A DNA stretch of 64,000 nucleotides from Fragilariopsis cylindrus CCMP1102. Taxonomy: Eukaryota; Bacillariophyta; Bacillariophyceae; Bacillariales; Bacillariaceae. Location of the stretch: the NCBI GenBank assembly GCA_900095095.1, contig FMBT01000289.1:620001-684000 (forward strand), written 5' to 3'. Numbering within the stretch: the stretch's first letter is position 1; every line of letters begins with the position of its first letter. A program made the translations under genes and the position numbers. Below the pieces are notes generated by a model. It searched no databases. It had not been told where the DNA came from and saw only the letters and a program-made list of their open reading frames with translations. Positions 50,687 to 61,298 of the stretch are shown here, piece by piece.

Positions 50687-51260
50687 TGTTTGGTTTTGGT
50701 TCGGATTTGATTTGATTTGATTTGATTCTATATGCTACTTTATATTCTAACTTTCTTATGCTTTTGTAACGCTAGCTAGGTTGTTGCTCTTGTTTCGGAA
50801 TATTATTGTGTCGATGTTTCTTGTGTTGAACTTTTAGAGACAGTATGTAACAATGTGATCATGATGTGCTGTGATGTTATTATCGGTAGCAACAATGCGA
50901 TTTTTGAATTGAACTTTTTCCGCGCCGTAATTTCTTCCGCGCCATCCGATATATGATTCATGTGTATAAATCATATGATACTAGCGTCACTTCCTACATA
51001 GTATATATGTACAAGCTCTTTACAAAAAAATAATTGAGGAGCTCGCGAACAAAACATACAAACTCCCAGCACCGAAAAACAACAGCAACAATCAACAAGA
51101 ACGAACATGCACAAGAAGAACATCATCAATAAAGCAAATAGCGATTTCGTATTATTGTTGCTGTTATTTACATAGGAAACATCCAGAAAGTAAAGCAGTA
51201 TAATATAGTTCTCTAGGCAACAGCCGCTACTACTGCTAATAGATCAATCAATAATTGATT
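50687..51260. promoter_or_regulatory. Divergent promoter region with duplicated TTCCGCGCC element
   Basis: TTCCGCGCC occurs at 50918-50926 and again at 50935-50943 (17 bases apart), between MCM5 (-) and the small gene at 51261 (+). It resembles but does not exactly match the E2F core TTTSSCGC; E2F sites are expected for replication genes. Its action is inferred. Confidence 0.4.
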
Positions 51261-51859
51261 ATGAGATCAACGATTTTAAATCGAACAACAAACGGCATCG
51301 TTGCTACAGCCACACGAATGCAACGGTAAGAGAAACAAAAAAAGAAGTTTTTTTTTTTAAATGCGTTCATTCCTTTCGCAACCATGGCATATCAATTATC
51401 ATTCGATTCGTATAAATTATGCACTGTTCATTCATCTTTAAATTAATATTCCGTATACTGTAGTGCCTATTTATGCCATCCGCTAACGACCTGTACTATG
51501 GCTTTTTTTTCTTTCCTCCTAATATTAAAACGTACTCAAACTATCGATCGAATTTATCTTATAAATAAAATTTCATAATAAAATAATAAAGGCCAGTACA
51601 ATCACAAACAAATGTAGTATCACAACATCGTCGTACTATGGCAGGTGGACCTATTTCAGCAAAATACAAGGTAACAAAGAATAAATTTGTCGAAGAATGG
51701 AATGGTAAACGTGAAATTACTGAAAAATTATGGGAATGTGATTCTAAAATGGCAGCAAATTTATTTTTATATGTGGTGGCATTACCGTATGGTGCCTACG
51801 TATTAACACGATCAGAATTCCAATCCAAAGGTGATCGTCGCTACAAGGATTGTTTTTAA
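51261..51859 (+). CDS. Small single-helix protein, probably mitochondrial, two exons
   Basis: Exon 1 is 51261-51325 (MRSTILNRTTNGIVATATRMQ plus two bases), the intron is 51326-51591 (266 bases, GTAAGA...AAAG) and exon 2 is 51592-51859, for about 110 residues. The Met at 51638, which starts an apparent 73-codon ORF, is internal. Exon 1 supplies a basic, Ser/Thr/Arg-rich amphipathic start without acidic residues, a good mitochondrial presequence. After Q-H-R-R-T comes MAGGPISAKYKVTKNKFVEEWNGKREITEKLWECDSK, one hydrophobic segment (MAANLFLYVVALPYGAYVL) and a short charged tail. This pattern, a small protein with one helix, is typical of accessory subunits of respiratory complexes or ATP synthase, but I cannot assign it. 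It is transcribed away from MCM5. Confidence 0.75.
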
Positions 51860-52760
51860 AAAGTTCATATACATTATAAATTTTGATAATGTTTTGTTTT
51901 TTTGATACATAATAAAAAACATGAATATGTAAAACATAATACAAATAACAAATACGAATATATCTATCAATCTTGTATGAATTAATAACAAAAAATCCAC
52001 TGGATTTTTTTTCGAAAAATGAAACAAAATAAATGAATTGAACTGGACCAAAAACATCTTAGACTAGCAATATAATAAATAATAAATAATAATAACAAAT
52101 CAATTATTATCTATCTCAATAATATAGTATATTATTATAAGTTATTTAGAACTGAACAAAAAGAAAAGATAGGATATCCATACGCGTACGTCTCATTTCA
52201 TCGTTGTCGTGTCCTTTGATAAATCGTCATATTACTCATTTAGCATATTTGTCTTGAGAAGCTTAATACCCGATTCAGATTCACCTACTTAAAATAGATG
52301 GGAAAATTCTCAATTTTTGGGTAATTTTTGCATCGAACAGCTGACACAGGCCATTATAGATATTAAGGCATGTACCTACATATACATATATACATATATG
52401 TTATTTATCAAACAAACAAAAAGCATCTGTAATAATTTTGATTCAATGAACGAAGTACTAGAGATTTTTTCTTTAAAGTGTTTCAACATATGCAATATTT
52501 TTTTGATTAGCAATCGAATCAATCAATCGATTGATCGATTGATCGATCAATCGATTGATTCATAGATAAATAGTTTCCTATCTTGATTAACAGTGTATAT
52601 TATTAGATCAGTGATACAATGTGATAGCAATTATCCTATGATAGTCGACGTCTTGAAGGTAAATGACAGCTTTATTTTTTTTCTCTTCAACTTCTCGAAC
52701 ATCTTCAGTTTCTTTGTTTCTTTGCTTACTTTTTGTTTGTTTCTTTCTATATTTGTTTGT
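51860..52760. other. AT-rich convergent spacer
   Basis: No gene was seen. Contains the near-perfect palindrome at 52521-52560. Confidence 0.5.
52521..52560. repeat. 40-base near-perfect palindrome
   Basis: The 40 bases equal their own reverse complement except for the central two, giving 19-base arms built of GATCGATT/AATCGATC units. Confidence 0.9.
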
Positions 52761-53918
52761 TTATACCAATAACAAGCATAAAATAACAAATGACGTTAAC
52801 ATAATAAGTAAACGGGATAGGTATTGTGTCGTTTCTGAGTTTACGTCGACTTGTTGTTGTCCTTCTTGAAACCTACCGGCACTATTGGTCGCACTCGAGG
52901 AAGGATGTCTTCGATCATGCAGTGAAGGGATTTGTTGCTGATTTTGGTCGTATTGGTTTAAATGATTAGTGTTGTTGTTGTTGTTGTTGTTGTTGTTGCG
53001 ATAATATTCAGCAGTCGCTCTTTGAAATGATAAAAGAATTCCATGTGTTAGACTAGCATTATGTCCGTTGGGTGATAATGGTGCAATCCATCCGTTACTC
53101 CTGCTACGAGATGACGATGACGGCGGGCTGTTGTTGTTACTGTTACTGTTACTGTTGTTGTTGTTTGCACTTGAATTCACAGGAGAAGAAGGTTGCTGTT
53201 GTGGAGAGTTTGCAGCCGATGGTCTATTAGGAACAACTGCATTGTTGTTATTGTTATTGTTACTAGCATTACTATTACTACTATCGGATGTCATGCGACT
53301 TCGTCGTCTCCTTCGTACACCATCATTTGCTACTGGTAATGATTCATCCAAGTCAATCCCGGTGCCTATCTCAGACGTTTCGTTTATAAAGCTATCGTCA
53401 CCTTCATTGCCATTACGGACACTGGTGCTCGTATCATCGTCTATTGTTGATTGTTCTCGTTTATTATTCGTTTTCGCTAATGATTTCTCATCCTCCTCAT
53501 CATCATCAGGTATAGATGATCGGACATAAACTGGTACCAAACTCGACAGAGAACATTCTGATTTACAGACAGGACATTCACGACGATTGATAACGCCGCT
53601 ATTATTATTATTATTATTATTGTTGTTGTTGTAAACATAACCCATACCAAGACTTTGTCGTTCTTCGGGAAGCATTCCTGGTTCTAACCATCGAAAAAGG
53701 CATGGCCAACAATACAAATGTCCACATCTTGTTACGACTGGTTCTGCAACTGCATCGAAACAAATATTACATGAAAATCGACTATCGGCGATGTTATTTT
53801 TATTGTTATTATCAGCAATGCAACTACTACTATCAGGACAGCATGATACTCGCCCTTCATCGGTACTACGATTACAGGCGTTGTCGGCATCACAAGTATT
53901 GATGTTACTATTACTCAT
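52761..53918 (-). CDS. RMA1/RNF5-type RING E3 ubiquitin ligase, tail-anchored
   Basis: The protein has 385 residues from an ATG at 53918. The RING ligands are Cys50, Cys53 (CNIC), Cys65, His67, Cys70, Cys73 (CGHLYCWPC), then Cys116 and Cys119 (CPVC). S-L-V-P-V-Y-V-R follows as in RNF5, RNF185 and plant RMA1. C-T-R-C-G-H-L-Y-C-W-P-C-L-F-R-W is the family hallmark. About 35 residues, including an 11-Asn run, are inserted in the loop between Cys73 and Cys116. A long Ser/Asn-rich linker leads to a C-terminal hydrophobic anchor (LLIMLTSFVILCLLLV). Relatives sit in the ER membrane and ubiquitinate misfolded membrane proteins (ERAD). That role is expected from family and topology. Confidence 0.9.
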   Translation of the reverse strand: MSNSNINTCDADNACNRSTDEGRVSCCPDSSSCIADNNNKNNIADSRFSCNICFDAVAEPVVTRCGHLYCWPCLFRWLEPGMLPEERQSLGMGYVYNNNNNNNNNNSGVINRRECPVCKSECSLSSLVPVYVRSSIPDDDEEDEKSLAKTNNKREQSTIDDDTSTSVRNGNEGDDSFINETSEIGTGIDLDESLPVANDGVRRRRRSRMTSDSSNSNASNNNNNNNAVVPNRPSAANSPQQQPSSPVNSSANNNNSNSNSNNNSPPSSSSRSRSNGWIAPLSPNGHNASLTHGILLSFQRATAEYYRNNNNNNNNNTNHLNQYDQNQQQIPSLHDRRHPSSSATNSAGRFQEGQQQVDVNSETTQYLSRLLIMLTSFVILCLLLV

Positions 53919-55144
53919 CGTTGTATCGTCGATCGTACAAGCGTTGGTTGTTAGTCGTGACGACGATGGGCTGCTCGTCGATTCGCTTTTTAAATAGTGC
54001 AGCTGTTAAGGAGTCGTGGTTATATTTTTCAATACGTCTGGTCGACCAGGAAGACTGTATTTTATGAGAGTTTATTACTACGTCGCCGAGAGTAGATAGA
54101 GAAAGATTAAAGTCAGTCTAGACGTCCGACTTTGCTAGCTGACTACTAAAGGTGCTGGATTGATTCCTATTTCTTCAGTTTTCTTAGTATTATTTTGTAT
54201 TTTATGCTTTCTATGCACTTCAAGTTCGTATTATGACACCTGAACTTTTCCCACAGCACCGCGGTTTCACGACACATAAACAACACGACAGCAAAAGAAT
54301 GAGAACCGAGTCACACAAAGTCCGGAATTTTGGCGCGTCGCATGCATCATTGCAAAATAAATATAATCAAACAACATCACAAAAAAGGGAAGCAAATCAG
54401 ATACTTCTTACTTACTGTATTAGAAGTAGTGCAATAGCTGAGAAGGTAATAATTAGCTCGAAACAATGATACGTGCGAAAAACTTATAGAAGACGGTTGT
54501 AGCAAGATACGGCACCAACAAACGTTGCTTGGATGTTATGATTCAAAAACAAAAGACAAATGTCGTATATTATATAGTACTTATAGTACTCGTATATGAT
54601 ATTTTCTAATTCGATACTATCGTCGATTTATATAATTTACAAAAAAAAGTTCGAATATAATATGAAGAATACCTAAAAGAAAATTGAGAAGAAATAGTAG
54701 ACCCGAAAAATTGGGTATACATTAATTGTATTAAATAATATACTAGTACGGCAACCTCGTGGTCTCTTGCCTTGCGATGAAGAATAACACTTGTCTGATT
54801 ACTCAGCTCAGTTGATCGCTAACGAAAGGATTCCGATGAGACTTTTTAAACTCGTTTCGATATATTAATTAATATTCGCATGGTAGTATCAGCTATGATA
54901 AAATAGGAAGCGCTGTGGTAATATATACTAGACCAGTATCAGGTCTGTAATATCAGATATATGCAACCGATGCAACTAGCGTACTTAATTCCTATATATC
55001 AGGCTTTGTTATCTTAAAAACAATTATATGGGATATTATAGTATAATGTACAGTTGTATCGACCGTCACAGGAAAAACAACAAGAGACACCGATTCAATT
55101 TCGTTTCATTCGATTCATTGAGAAGCAAGTGTATTTATGTGTAA
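53919..55144. other. Gene-poor spacer
   Basis: No supported gene was seen; a 78-codon ORF at 54233-54469 has no features. A 12-base perfect palindrome (CTGGTCGACCAG) lies at 54038-54049. The rest is AT-rich. Confidence 0.45.
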
Positions 55145-55458
55145 CTAAATATCGATTGCAATGATATAACCGTTTTTTGCAGCGTGATCAAATTTTTGTT
55201 CTACCAGCTGTTTACATGTTAACGTAACTCCAATTGCAATTTCTTCTTCTTCGTCATCATCACCGTCATTATTATTGTTATTAGAATTAGCATTACGTTG
55301 ATAATCAAATGCATAGTTATCGTTATTGTCATCGTCCGAATCGTCAATAACAATCACTTGTTGAGGAGGATCTTTCTTCCTTTTGGGATTATTATTATAA
55401 TTATTATTGTTGGTATTATTATTGGTACTATAAGGTTTCTTTTTCCCTCTGTTTTTTC

Positions 55459-55493
<35 letters not shown>

Positions 55494-56021
55494 ATTTGTA
55501 TCCGTTTTTCTTTTTGCTGGGTATTATATTGTCGTATAAGTGATAGTATTGCAGAACCAAAACTTTTTAATTTAGTAGGACCAATTCCACGAACATTTGA
55601 TAATAATTCGTGTTGTGTATCTGGTAAAACAAAAACAATTTCATTAAGTACATCATTACTAAATACCAAACAGGGAGACACTTTTAAACGATTAGCAAAC
55701 ATAAGTCGGAGAATTTTCAAACTTTGAACAAGTTCCTGACGATAATGTAAGGTATGTACTTTTTCATTTTCTATTTGTTCTTGTTGTGATAACTTCTGTC
55801 GAATATTTGGTATCGTATTTCGGATATGTTCTGGACAACATTGAAAATGATAATAACAATATATCTCCTGATTGAATCTAGGAGACCATAGTGGAATACC
55901 AAATCGTTTACTTTTCCTTTCAACTTTCTTAAAACATGATTTACATTTTGCCATACCGTTTGGTGAGAATTCTACCTTGGCTTCTAATGGCACGGTGGGA
56001 CCATTATTATTGTTGAGCTTG

Positions 56022-56099
<78 letters not shown>

Positions 56100-56286
56100 C
56101 ATGATCAGCTACTGGAAGAACAGGAACGTTGTTTTTCCTACTACTAGCTCTCGCATATATTTTTTTCGGAGTGGAACTTTTCTTCTTGTTTTTTTTCTTG
56201 GCAACAGTCCTTTTCTTCGTCATCCGAATGTTACTTTTTCTTCTACCAGCATCTAAAAGCTTCTTCTTTAGTCTCGCCGGTGCCAT
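55145..56286 (-). CDS. PARP-type zinc finger + HRDC domain protein, split at a microsatellite
   Basis: The start is the ATG at 56286 (MAPARLKKKLLDAGRR), a very basic Lys/Ser head. The frame then enters an (AAT)n tract and stops at 55984-55986. The downstream frame, one base out, is open from about 56019 and carries conserved domains from VPLEAKVEFSPNGMAKCKSC onward to 55145. It has a PARP-type finger (CKSC...IPLWSPRFNQEIYCYYHFQCC, C-x2-C...H-x2-C) and an HRDC domain (LVQSLKILRLMFANRLKVSPCLVFSNDVLNEI ... LSNVRGIGPTKLKSFGSAILSLI). An Ala run and a Lys/Asn/Asp tail follow. No start codon in this frame precedes the finger, so a join to the upstream exon is needed. An intron that ends AATCAAG just before CTCAAC and contains the repeat is possible. 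PARP fingers bind DNA breaks and HRDC binds DNA structures. A nuclear role is likely. Confidence 0.72.
56024..56099. repeat. (ATT)n microsatellite
   Basis: About 25 uninterrupted TTA/ATT units. Read on the minus strand they give AAT (Asn), or they may be intronic. Confidence 0.95.
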
Positions 56287-57035
56287 GATTACTTTATATT
56301 GATCTTTCGTTCATTCCACTGTTGCATTGCAATAAGAATACTCAACTTCGATTGATTCGATCGCCCCCAGCATTTGATGTTCTCTTGAACACAAGATTTT
56401 AGGTGTCTCAATGATATGCTACAAAAAGAGCTATTGGCAATTTCACTGCAGATAATTATTTTTGCAAAAACACACCTGCCATGCCCTAATTCTAAATAAA
56501 CAAAGCTTAAAATTTGCACGACTCACTCTAGCATCCGACGATAGTGAAAAGCACTGAGTACTTGTAAGCTCCCACTGAACATATTACTACGTATGTGCAG
56601 CGCGCTATTTTTAATTTTTTGTTGACCGATGATGCGCCCATCTTGAACACAAAAAATTAAATCACATACAACGCAAAGAAATTTAAAATTAACATTCATG
56701 TGTGTTTGCTATTGAACTCGATTGCTATTATTTCTTAAATCATCAACTGTTGACTACGAAGATTCATTTGACTAAACACTGTAACCATAGGGATTAGACT
56801 GGTGTTATAACTATCTTACTTTTCGTTACGGCGCTGTAGTCTTCATCATCGTTACGGGGAAGAAAAATAATTCACTGGACTTGGTGGGAACTTTCGACGA
56901 TTTGTGTGTGTGTGTGTAGAAACATTACTGAATTCTACGTACGGGCGCGTTTTGGAAAAGAAATATTTGAGACAAAACGTCTACATTTTTTCAGATTTAT
57001 TTTTAATTTAAACTACTATATAATCTATTCTGAAG
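56287..57035. other. Divergent spacer, nothing recognised
   Basis: This spacer lies between the zinc-finger/HRDC gene (-) and the Wee1-type kinase (+). Contains a short GT repeat near 56903-56917. Promoters presumed. Confidence 0.5.
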
Positions 57036-60000
57036 ATGACGCAATTAACAGACAACACCACGAACAACAACAACGCCATTATCCAAAATTCAGCTAAGAC
57101 TCTGACTCGACGTTCACCGTCTCCCTTCAGCGATAACGTGAAGACACCATTAAAGAGCGGTAGCAACGTCTATAAAAACAACGAACACGGATACGTAATG
57201 AGGACCCGAAGTCTTGACGACGAACAACAGCAATTGCACAGCACGCAACAGGTTCGGTACCATCAACAGCAACGATCACAAGAAGAAGACATAGATATGC
57301 TTAGCGGAGAAGAAGAAGAAGAGGAAGAAGAAGAGGGGTCCTCTTGCTGCGAAGATGCTGCTACTGCTGTGGGAACAACAACGGCTTTACATTCATCGTT
57401 TGATGCTTTTATATCAAGAGGTGGAACGAACAGTAGTAGTTGTAACAGTAGCAGCGCCGATATAGCATTATTTGAAAACGGTGTAGACGATGAAGGCTGT
57501 GGTGGGGGAGCTTGTGGTGGCGTTGACGACAGAATGATAGATGCTAACACATCATTTGATCGGGGAGAAGAATTATCATCATCGGGAATGAAAAAACATT
57601 ACCTACGTCGTCCAAGAAGAGCAGCATCGGGAGGGAGTTACCAAGATTTAAAGCCACCGGGTACGATCCGAAAGAAGAACCTTAGGAATACTGCAAGAAG
57701 AAGAAGTAGTGATACCGCAACGACAGTAGGAACCACACCAACATCATTATCATCGCCATCATTTTCTTTATCGAAGACTCCCGTCCGTCCATTATATGTA
57801 GGAAACGACACGAATGGAGATAATAATAATACGAATGCAACCGTGGCTAGAACGCCCGCTAATAATAGTAAGAAGAAGAAAATCAAATCTCCTTTTGCTC
57901 ATAACAGAAAAAGTCCTGGTCCTGCTCCTTCTTCTACAGCAAAACGACGTCTTGCTCCGTTGGTGTATCCCGCAAGACAATCGCCGATGAGACGGGTTGC
58001 TGGTGGTGCATCTTCTGTAACAACAACAACAACTCCTACACCATTCCCACCGCCGACACTTTTCGGTACTGGAAGTATGAACAATAATAATGATGTAGCG
58101 ATATCGACGCATAACCAACATTATCCAGCTTCGACACCTACCCATCAGAATCTATCGAATGGTCCCCACGGGACAATTGTAAAGAAGATGCCATATTATA
58201 CTGGAACGACGGCGGGGACTCTCGAAACAACCTTCGAAATCGATGCCGAAAGTGTCAATACTAATTCCCCGGCGCGGTTTCGTTTTACTTCCTTCCCAGC
58301 TTCGCTCCCTAGAGTAGCACACAATCCTCGAACGACACCACCCGTATTCCCAGGATCGGTTCGAAAACGCATGGCCTTCGATACAGAAGATGACACTGGT
58401 GGTGATGGGGGTGGTTCTACTATCGCAGCGGCGGCAGTATTCAACAACTCGAACATTCCAGATGCGAATCAATCACGAGAAGACGAAGGGACACATAATA
58501 CAAGCCTTAGCAGCTTATCTGTCGAAGGTGGTCATCATCAACACCTTCCACATCTTCCTAACCAGCATCCGCCTCATTTTGCTTCAGTACCGATGGAAAA
58601 GCTTTTACTTTTTCCTGGAGAACATAGCAATCATCACAATCACGAACTCATCAACAATAACTTATTCGGATATAGTGACGACGAAGAAGATGAGGCGGCG
58701 GCAGCAGATGACCAGATAGGCGCTGTGGGAAGGACACGACTGAATTTTAATGTCTTCCTTAGTCCAGGACATGACAAAAAAAGCAAAAACCACAATTCGA
58801 AGGAAAATGGATTTGGTGGCAGAAGATTAGATCCGAATGAAAATGTAGATTTATCTCGACCGTATGAGCAAAATCGTATCAACAGTTTCCCGTCCTCGAT
58901 ATCCTCTCACACGCAGATGAATGCTTCCGCTATCGAAGATATGATTAGCCCTAATTTGAGTCCACCTAGAACTACAGAACAGGGTCATTCTCCCGACACA
59001 CCTCGAGAGGTCCAGGTGCACTTTCCGCTCGAGTCAGAATGCTCTCCCATTTTAGGTGCCAAAGATGATGCCATCGCTACCGCGATTGATCGACATCACG
59101 ACCATTCATCAGAGACTTCCTCTGTGTTGGTAGGCGACAGGCTGATGCCCAAAACTTCTCTTTCTTCTCCTTCACATTTCGGATTTTCAACAAAACATGG
59201 GTCCCAAAAAGAAGTAGAATCGTCAACATCGTCCGAATCAACTACCACTACACAAAGAAGACGCAGCCGCCCAATGCCTGATATGTCCGCCTTTGAGAAC
59301 GTTAAGACTAGCGTGAGGGGTGATCGGTCCATGGATGATAGTACTCATACTGCGGGGGAAAGTCGGGCGATGCCATCGATGAAACTTCGTGCATGTCCTC
59401 CTACTCCGCAGCGTACACCAGCATGGGCGAATGAAGGAGGACCACACGCATTCTTTCAATCACGTCAAAATTCGCTTATCATGACCAAAGTGCTGTTGTC
59501 TTGTCCTTCTCAGGTCTTAGAGGGTAGATCGTCTCTCGAGGATTCCGTTCTTGACGAAGATAGTAAAGCCGGTGGAATCAGAAGACGCTCGCTCCCAAGC
59601 GTCAATTCCGATCGGGTTAGTGGTACAGGGAATAGTAATAAGAATCCACCACCATTGCCCAGTATGCGAATGGATATTGAGAAATGCGATCCAGTTGGTC
59701 GATCTGCAAGTACTGCTGATAAACAATTCAAGACATCGCAAGTTCAAATCGCTGCACCACCGAAACTGATGCGTCGGTTACCTTCCCCGACTCAAGATGT
59801 CAATACGGTGATTTCCTTCTCTGAAGACTTTGAAATTCTTAGCTCTCTTGGAAGTGGGACATTTGCTGACGTTTACAAGGTTCGATTGAAGAGTGATGAT
59901 CATCTGTACGCGGTCAAGCGGAATCGAAGACAATTCCGTGGCAAACGAGATCGTGACATGGCATTAGCAGAGGTTCAATCGATGCAACAACTTCAAAGCG

Positions 60001-60971
60001 TGTTTGCAAATACTAGTGATGAGAATGCACATAAGGCAAATTTGGAAAAAAATTGCTATAGTTTGTACCTTCTCTTCTTTCATCGAGCTTGGCAAGAGGA
60101 CGGATATTTTTACAGTCAGACCGAATTGTGCTGTCGGGATACTTGCCGCGAAATGTTGGATTCTCTGCGTTTTCAATGGAATTCTTCGAAGATAATATAT
60201 CCAAGCCTAGTCAAGAACTTACCTTCGCCCTCAGGTGTTCAAGCAGGTAGCCAACTAGACGCTTTTGGTCGTATCGTGCCCAATATGACGGCGTGGAAGA
60301 TTTGCCATGATATTTCTGCTGGATTGAGTCATATACATTCTCATGGTATTGTCCACCAAGACATCAAACCCTCGAATATCTTCTTGGTTGCAAACGCTCG
60401 TTTTGGAGCGATGTGCAAAATTGGAGATTTTGGTATGGCCGGAAGTATTGGAAGCTCCGGTGATGGCCAAGAAGGTGATGCTAGATACATGCCACCAGAG
60501 CTCTTAACCTCCGCAACAAGGCATACGAGTTCGGATATATTTAGTCTTGGTTTGACGTTGTACGAAATCGCAATGGAAGAAGATATAGAAATGCCATCGG
60601 AAGGGCCACATTGGCACCAACTCAGATCGAGTAACGAACCAAAGTTACCTTCATGTCGCGGGGATAACCTACAACTTCTTCTGCAGTCTATGACAAACCC
60701 TGATGAAACGAGACGTCCAACTGCCGATACAATTCTGGAGAACGAAAACGTCAATATCGCGGGTCACGATGTCGATACTTTCTTACAAGATTACATCAAA
60801 GATGTTGAAGAGTATGACCGAAAAGAAGAAATCAGACTTGCCGAACATCAAACTAACGAGCAAACGCCGCGAAATGGTCAACGATCGACCGTACGAAGCC
60901 CATCACTTAACATGTTGATTCCAGCTCCTCCCACATTATTTTCTCCTCCGGCAAAATTCATACAATCATAA
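57036..60971 (+). CDS. Wee1/Myt1-family protein kinase with long disordered N-terminus
   Basis: The protein has 1311 residues from an ATG at 57036. The first ~930 residues are Ser/Asn/Pro-rich and contain many S/T-P sites, as expected of a regulated kinase. The kinase domain spans ~932-1250: G-loop LGSGTFADVYK (Gly939), the VAIK-equivalent YAVKRN, and R-R-Q-F-R-G-K-R-D-R-D (Wee1/Myt1 form F-R-G-x-x-[DE]-R). H-Q-D-I-K-P-S-N at 1107-1114 has Asp1109 catalytic, D-F-G-M-A-G starts at 1131, G-D-A-R-Y-M-P-P-E-L-L follows, and D-I-F-S-L-G-L-T-L-Y-E-I is present. Wee1/Myt1 kinases phosphorylate the inhibitory Tyr/Thr of Cdk1. A ~35-residue insertion follows the Q-T-E-L-C-C hinge. Wee1 versus Myt1 cannot be decided by eye; no transmembrane segment was seen after the kinase, which favours Wee1. 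Confidence 0.88.
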   Translation: MTQLTDNTTNNNNAIIQNSAKTLTRRSPSPFSDNVKTPLKSGSNVYKNNEHGYVMRTRSLDDEQQQLHSTQQVRYHQQQRSQEEDIDMLSGEEEEEEEEEGSSCCEDAATAVGTTTALHSSFDAFISRGGTNSSSCNSSSADIALFENGVDDEGCGGGACGGVDDRMIDANTSFDRGEELSSSGMKKHYLRRPRRAASGGSYQDLKPPGTIRKKNLRNTARRRSSDTATTVGTTPTSLSSPSFSLSKTPVRPLYVGNDTNGDNNNTNATVARTPANNSKKKKIKSPFAHNRKSPGPAPSSTAKRRLAPLVYPARQSPMRRVAGGASSVTTTTTPTPFPPPTLFGTGSMNNNNDVAISTHNQHYPASTPTHQNLSNGPHGTIVKKMPYYTGTTAGTLETTFEIDAESVNTNSPARFRFTSFPASLPRVAHNPRTTPPVFPGSVRKRMAFDTEDDTGGDGGGSTIAAAAVFNNSNIPDANQSREDEGTHNTSLSSLSVEGGHHQHLPHLPNQHPPHFASVPMEKLLLFPGEHSNHHNHELINNNLFGYSDDEEDEAAAADDQIGAVGRTRLNFNVFLSPGHDKKSKNHNSKENGFGGRRLDPNENVDLSRPYEQNRINSFPSSISSHTQMNASAIEDMISPNLSPPRTTEQGHSPDTPREVQVHFPLESECSPILGAKDDAIATAIDRHHDHSSETSSVLVGDRLMPKTSLSSPSHFGFSTKHGSQKEVESSTSSESTTTTQRRRSRPMPDMSAFENVKTSVRGDRSMDDSTHTAGESRAMPSMKLRACPPTPQRTPAWANEGGPHAFFQSRQNSLIMTKVLLSCPSQVLEGRSSLEDSVLDEDSKAGGIRRRSLPSVNSDRVSGTGNSNKNPPPLPSMRMDIEKCDPVGRSASTADKQFKTSQVQIAAPPKLMRRLPSPTQDVNTVISFSEDFEILSSLGSGTFADVYKVRLKSDDHLYAVKRNRRQFRGKRDRDMALAEVQSMQQLQSVFANTSDENAHKANLEKNCYSLYLLFFHRAWQEDGYFYSQTELCCRDTCREMLDSLRFQWNSSKIIYPSLVKNLPSPSGVQAGSQLDAFGRIVPNMTAWKICHDISAGLSHIHSHGIVHQDIKPSNIFLVANARFGAMCKIGDFGMAGSIGSSGDGQEGDARYMPPELLTSATRHTSSDIFSLGLTLYEIAMEEDIEMPSEGPHWHQLRSSNEPKLPSCRGDNLQLLLQSMTNPDETRRPTADTILENENVNIAGHDVDTFLQDYIKDVEEYDRKEEIRLAEHQTNEQTPRNGQRSTVRSPSLNMLIPAPPTLFSPPAKFIQS

Positions 60972-61298
60972 AATACTATTCCAAAGAAATGCCTTTCATA
61001 AGTCTGTGTAAGGGTATTTTTGTTTTTCGTGACTAACGAGTAGTAAAAAATAATTGCATTCGTTACCGAAAATTTGAAGATAACTGCATGCATGTGCATA
61101 GAAATATAGACCAACACTATATATAACATCATCGCACAGTATTTATTATATTACACTATCTAAAAAAAATCTAGACGACTTGCTGTATTTTTTTTTTCGT
61201 TTCACAAAAGAAACTTTGCTGTGGTTAATATCGTCATAACTTTCTGATGGTAAACAGTTTAGTCTGATAAAGCTGATAAATATAAGTATAGTTATGGC
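60972..61298. other. Convergent spacer, nothing recognised
   Basis: An AT-rich spacer between the kinase and PrmC genes. Confidence 0.5.

Noticed and set aside
53068-53529. 153-codon frame opposite the RING gene, rich in Leu
   Set aside because: The Leu runs are the reverse reading of Asn/Ser repeats of the RING protein.
54233-54469. 78-codon ORF
   Set aside because: It is hydrophilic with no features, isolated in AT-rich DNA.
55872-56147. 91-codon plus-strand ORF with a long Tyr run
   Set aside because: The Tyr run is the ATT microsatellite read as TAT; the conserved domains are on the other strand.
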